NCBI GenBank assembly: GCA_029449245.1
Contig: JANATF010000001.1
Span: 558,001-622,000, forward strand
Length of the DNA: 64,000 nt
Direction of reading: 5' to 3'
Source: Mortierella alpina
Lineage: Eukaryota; Mortierellomycota; Mortierellomycetes; Mortierellales; Mortierellaceae
Positions within the stretch are counted from its first letter, which is position 1. The number at the start of each line of letters is the position of its first letter. Both the position numbers and the translations under genes were made by a program. Shown here one piece after another: positions 61,092 through 64,000 of the stretch. The notes under the pieces are model-generated. The model did not search any database. It was not told where the DNA came from and saw only the letters and a list, made by a program, of their open reading frames with translations.

Positions 61092-62268
61092 TTACAGAAC
61101 CTTGGCCTCGTTCTTGAGCTTGTCAATCAAGTCATCAACGCTCTCCACAATCTTGCCACCCTGTCTCTTGGCAGGCTCGGCAATCTTCAAGGTCTCGAGG
61201 CGAGGCGTGATATCCACGCCGAGGTCCGCAACAGTGTACTTGGTCAAGGGCTTCTTCTTGGCCTTCATGATGTTGGGGAGCGACGCGTATCTGGGGGTAT
61301 TGAGACTAGGATAAAAGAAAAAGGAGGAGAGGTGTTAGACTTGCCAATCATATATGAGATGATGACTCCTCATGTAACACCACGGCTCTGTCCAGCTACT
61401 TACCGAAGGTCGGTGGTAAGAATGGCAGGGAGAGAAGTCTTGATGGTCTCGACACCTCCGTCAACCTCACGGGTGACGGTCATGGCCTTCTCGGAGAGCT
61501 CAACCTTGGAGGCAAAAGTAGCCTAGAGGGTGATTTGTAGGAGGCAAAAGGAGTTAGATAATAAATCATCCTTGACCTGCAGTTCAACTCTTTCGTCTCT
61601 CTCTCTCGTCCTTCTTCATGTCCTCGTTGACAGAAAGCGTCTTTGGTGTCTGCTTGTCTATCCGACTGTATCGCCTCTCCTGCATCTACGAGAGATCGCT
61701 GACCAAGGTTGGCTCGAGTAGTTCCGTCGAGTCACATCATCGTTCCTGAAACTCTGCTTTTGGCGGTCACCGATTTTTCACACGGATACCACCTAAAAAA
61801 AATGACAAGAGAAGGGAGAGGGGGCCTTACCTGGGGCCAGTTCAAGAGACCAGCAAGCATCTGTCCAGTCTGGTTCGAGTCGTCATCGATAGCCTGCTTG
61901 CCCAAGATAACCATATCGGGCTTCTCCTTGTCGATCACAGCCTTCAACAGCTTGGCCACAGCCAGGGGCTGGAGCTCAGCGTCGCTCTCGACATGGATGG
62001 CCTTGTCAGCTCCCATCGCCAGGGCAGTCCTGAGCGTCTCCTGAGCTTTGGCAGGTCCGCATGAGATGGCAATCACCTCGGCCTTGCCCTTGGCCTTGAC
62101 AAGAGCCTCCTTGATCTGAATGGCCTGCTCTGCTCCGATCTCGTCAAAGGGGTTCATCGAGTGCTTCACGTTGGCTGTCTCGACAGCTGTGCCAGCAGCA
62201 TTGACGCGAATCTTGACTGCATAGTCAACAACGCGCTTGCACGCGACCATGATGCGGAGGTTGGACAT
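61092..62268 (-). CDS. ETFB: Electron transfer flavoprotein subunit beta
   Basis: ETF beta forms a mitochondrial heterodimer with ETF alpha that carries electrons from acyl-CoA and other dehydrogenases to ETF-ubiquinone oxidoreductase. It holds the AMP of the complex. Three exons (62268..61831, 61522..61404, 61305..61092) give 256 residues, the standard length. Family features: [59 protein letters not shown] (nucleotide-binding loop), [30 protein letters not shown] and [10 protein letters not shown]. The C-terminal LETLKIAEP and EPAKRQGG match other fungal forms. No long presequence is visible, consistent with ETFB using an internal or minimal targeting signal. Codon usage is biased to C-ending codons, suggesting good expression. 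Confidence 0.95.
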
Positions 62269-62680
62269 TGTTTAGAGTGTTGTAGGAAATAGGGACAGAG
62301 GGAAATGTGAGAGGGGAAAAGAGCGGAGAGAGGGATGAGACAGAGCGTTGCTCGAAAAGATGAGGAATTTGATCTGGCTGATCCTTTTTCGTCACTTCCC
62401 CGGATCGTTGCGGGGGATCACGTGTAAATTACACTATCGTAGTCATTAAGGAACCTATAGGCTGGCGCTGGGAGCAGAGCGGAATCTTCGCTCCAACGAG
62501 CAGCTCGCTCCAAGCGAGCGAAAGGCGAAACTTTTGTGTCGCTCGCTCCATTCATACTTTAACTTCAAAGTACACCCCTCTTGCTTGCCTGTCTCTTTCT
62601 GTTACTGTTTTCGTGTACATGCCGATACTGTACACCCTACTCTGATACTCGACGCCTCCCCATGATAAAGTAATAAGCAC
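62269..62680. promoter_or_regulatory. ETFB upstream region with inverted GCTCGC elements
   Basis: Around 62495-62560 there are repeated GAGC/GCTCGC words arranged as short inverted repeats (CAGCTCGCTCCAAGCGAGCG). A CCGGATC and poly-purine leader sits next to the ETFB start. It could be a paired binding site or a stem. The function is unknown. Confidence 0.35.
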
Positions 62681-62681
62681 A

Positions 62682-62813
62682 ATGGCACAGACCGCATCCT
62701 CCTTTGAACGTTAAGTCGAAGCATGGTATGAGGAGCAAGGATGGCACTTTGACGAACACAACGACTTTGTCGATAAGAATGGTCAGTCACCACATCACTG
62801 CTGCGACTTTTAG
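62682..62813 (+). pseudogene. Possible broken coding exon with one in-frame stop
   Basis: A frame starting at an ATG reads MAQTASSFER, then TAA, then VEAWYEEQGWHFDEHNDFVD before the next stop. The second half has protein-like composition and no frame shift. A single nonsense change, or a misplaced intron, would explain it. No family is recognised, and 44 codons are too few to be sure. Confidence 0.2.
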
Positions 62814-62994
62814 CGCCTGGCCAGCAACCAGTTGTCACCCCTGCCTAACCCTTACGACAAACCCGATCCATATCGAAAGGGATCTCGACAATCGCACTAG
62901 TGACAAGAAACATTACGAGTTCGTTCAATGTATTATAGAATGAGGTCCTTCTAGATACTGGACCAGAAAATTAACCATTAACCATTTCTTATCT

Positions 62995-63252
62995 TCAAGG
63001 CTGTCTTCTTTTCTCGGCACTTGACTCGAGCCTTACAGGAAGAGGATCAGGATTCAGGGCTTGCGTCCCATCACTCCTCAGGTTCTCTATGAACTCAAAG
63101 AGTTTCCTAGCACGAAAGTCATGCTGAAGCTGCTCAAGATGTTCTTCCTCTGTGAAGAGCACGTTGCAAAGACACTGCAAAAGTGCATTAGCAAAGCAAC
63201 GGTTGCCCATGTTGTAAAGGCCATGGTTGCCGGACATTGGGTTGACGGACAT
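62995..63252 (-). pseudogene. USP-like deubiquitinase fragment (cysteine box only)
   Basis: The minus-strand frame from the ATG at 63252 reads MSVNPMSGNHGLYNMGN, then RCFANALLQCLCN, the 'GL.N.GNTC(F/Y).N..LQCL' cysteine box of the ubiquitin-specific protease (C19) family, followed by a helical segment LEQLQHDFRARKLFEFIENL, and stops after 85 codons. The invariant Thr before the catalytic Cys is Arg here. No His box follows within the window. It may be a truncated duplicate, or the first exon of a gene with distant exons on the left that I cannot detect. Confidence 0.45.
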
Positions 63253-64000
63253 TGCAGAATAGTTTTGGTTGATATCTGTAATCGTGACAATAGAACACTT
63301 GCAAAAGGAAGACGAGGGTGTAAACTGAAGAGTGTCGGCGTGAAAAACGATCGTTGATTCGACACAGTGCACGCGGCGAGAATGGCACAGACTCCACCGT
63401 CCTGCAACAATAGCATTTTAAGATTGCGCACTATAGACGATGGTTGCTGCAACCTCCATCTCTGGTGCGTGCGCCCGCCAGACGGACATGTGAGGTGATT
63501 CGGCTTGATGGTCGTGGTAAACGATATAAGCAATCAGTCTAGCAGTGACGCGCGCGTCCGGACTCTACTTTGTTCCCATGTATTTGTCAGAAACGGTCTT
63601 TCTGTGATCTGGAGTGATCGTTGGAGAAAGCTCAACCTCGCGTCCGGACGCTTGCACTACTCTTGGAATATACAGTAAATATCGGTCCTTATCAATACGA
63701 GCTCCATGAAGTACCATCTCCTTGTCTGCAATGCTCCTGGATCCAGGCTAAAAGTCCAGTAGTGACGAGACACCACAGCGCGGACAATGTATGCTGCATG
63801 TTCTTTAAGTGATGCCTCTAAGTTGTGGTAAAACCCCGAGCTGCTTTCCTCTTTGTTTGGGCCAAAAGTAATATATCTTATTCTTACGATCCCTTTCATT
63901 TTTGCCGTATCTTTTCACCATCATCCCATCCTTTCATAACGCTCGCACCCCGACCCTGCCTTCGCCTTCATTCTCACATAGTTCTCATTTTTCCGTATCT
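63253..64000. other. Right-edge sequence without a defensible gene
   Basis: Minus-strand frames of up to 80 codons (for example 63899..63657) have no recognised motif. The last 100 bases are pyrimidine-rich on the + strand, like the leader of a gene starting beyond the window. Confidence 0.35.

Overview
The window is nuclear DNA of a filamentous fungus. Most genes carry several short GT-AG introns (about 60-130 nt), spacing is compact, and both strands are used. Gene content (a BK-type potassium channel tail, RAB3GAP1, RABL3, a KDM4-type demethylase with PHD fingers and a Tudor-like end, DASH subunit Dad3, Vid27, Rax2, DUF3020) fits an early-diverging fungus. A Mucoromycota/Mortierella-like source is my inference from this content, not a database result. 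Exon coordinates were worked out by hand from splice consensus, reading phase and family similarity. LAYOUT. 1-11.6 kb: tail of a Ca2+-activated K+ channel (+); DAD3 with a long Gln-rich tail (-); ALG8 glucosyltransferase (+) tail-to-tail with an ER FKBP ending in KDEL (-); a DUF3020 gene (+); a 3.3 kb stretch with no gene I can defend; an OPT-family transporter (+). 11.8-25.3 kb: telomerase reverse transcriptase (-), VID27 (-), an unrecognised coiled-coil gene (+) and the XPF/Rad1 nuclease (+). 25.4-35.7 kb: a 6-phosphofructo-2-kinase whose bisphosphatase half has lost its catalytic histidine (+), then RAX2 fused to a C-terminal SH3 domain (+). 35.6-40.7 kb: three tandem units of about 1.7 kb. 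Each ends in a gene for a small secreted cysteine-rich protein with a knottin-like spacing, and units 2 and 3 begin with decayed copies of the RAX2 SH3 exon. 41.1-44.2 kb: KDM4-like histone demethylase (-). 47-53 kb: a large Gln-rich Uds1-domain (septation) protein (+). 53.2-62.3 kb: RAB3GAP1 (-) head-to-head with RABL3 (+), a 71-residue PLDc_N-type membrane protein spread over four exons (-), and electron transfer flavoprotein beta (-). 62.3-64 kb: fragments, including a USP-like cysteine box and a possible nonsense-mutated exon. HOW IT FITS. Most genes are conserved housekeeping functions: ER glycosylation and folding, DNA repair and telomeres, polarity and septation, Rab regulation, mitochondrial electron transfer. 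The accessory part is the secreted-protein array, which appears to have formed by tandem duplication of a segment anchored in the 3' end of RAX2. The copies keep a TATA box, a 5'UTR intron, the signal peptide and a central core, and differ mainly in the exposed loops. This array is the best candidate here for a poorly described system.
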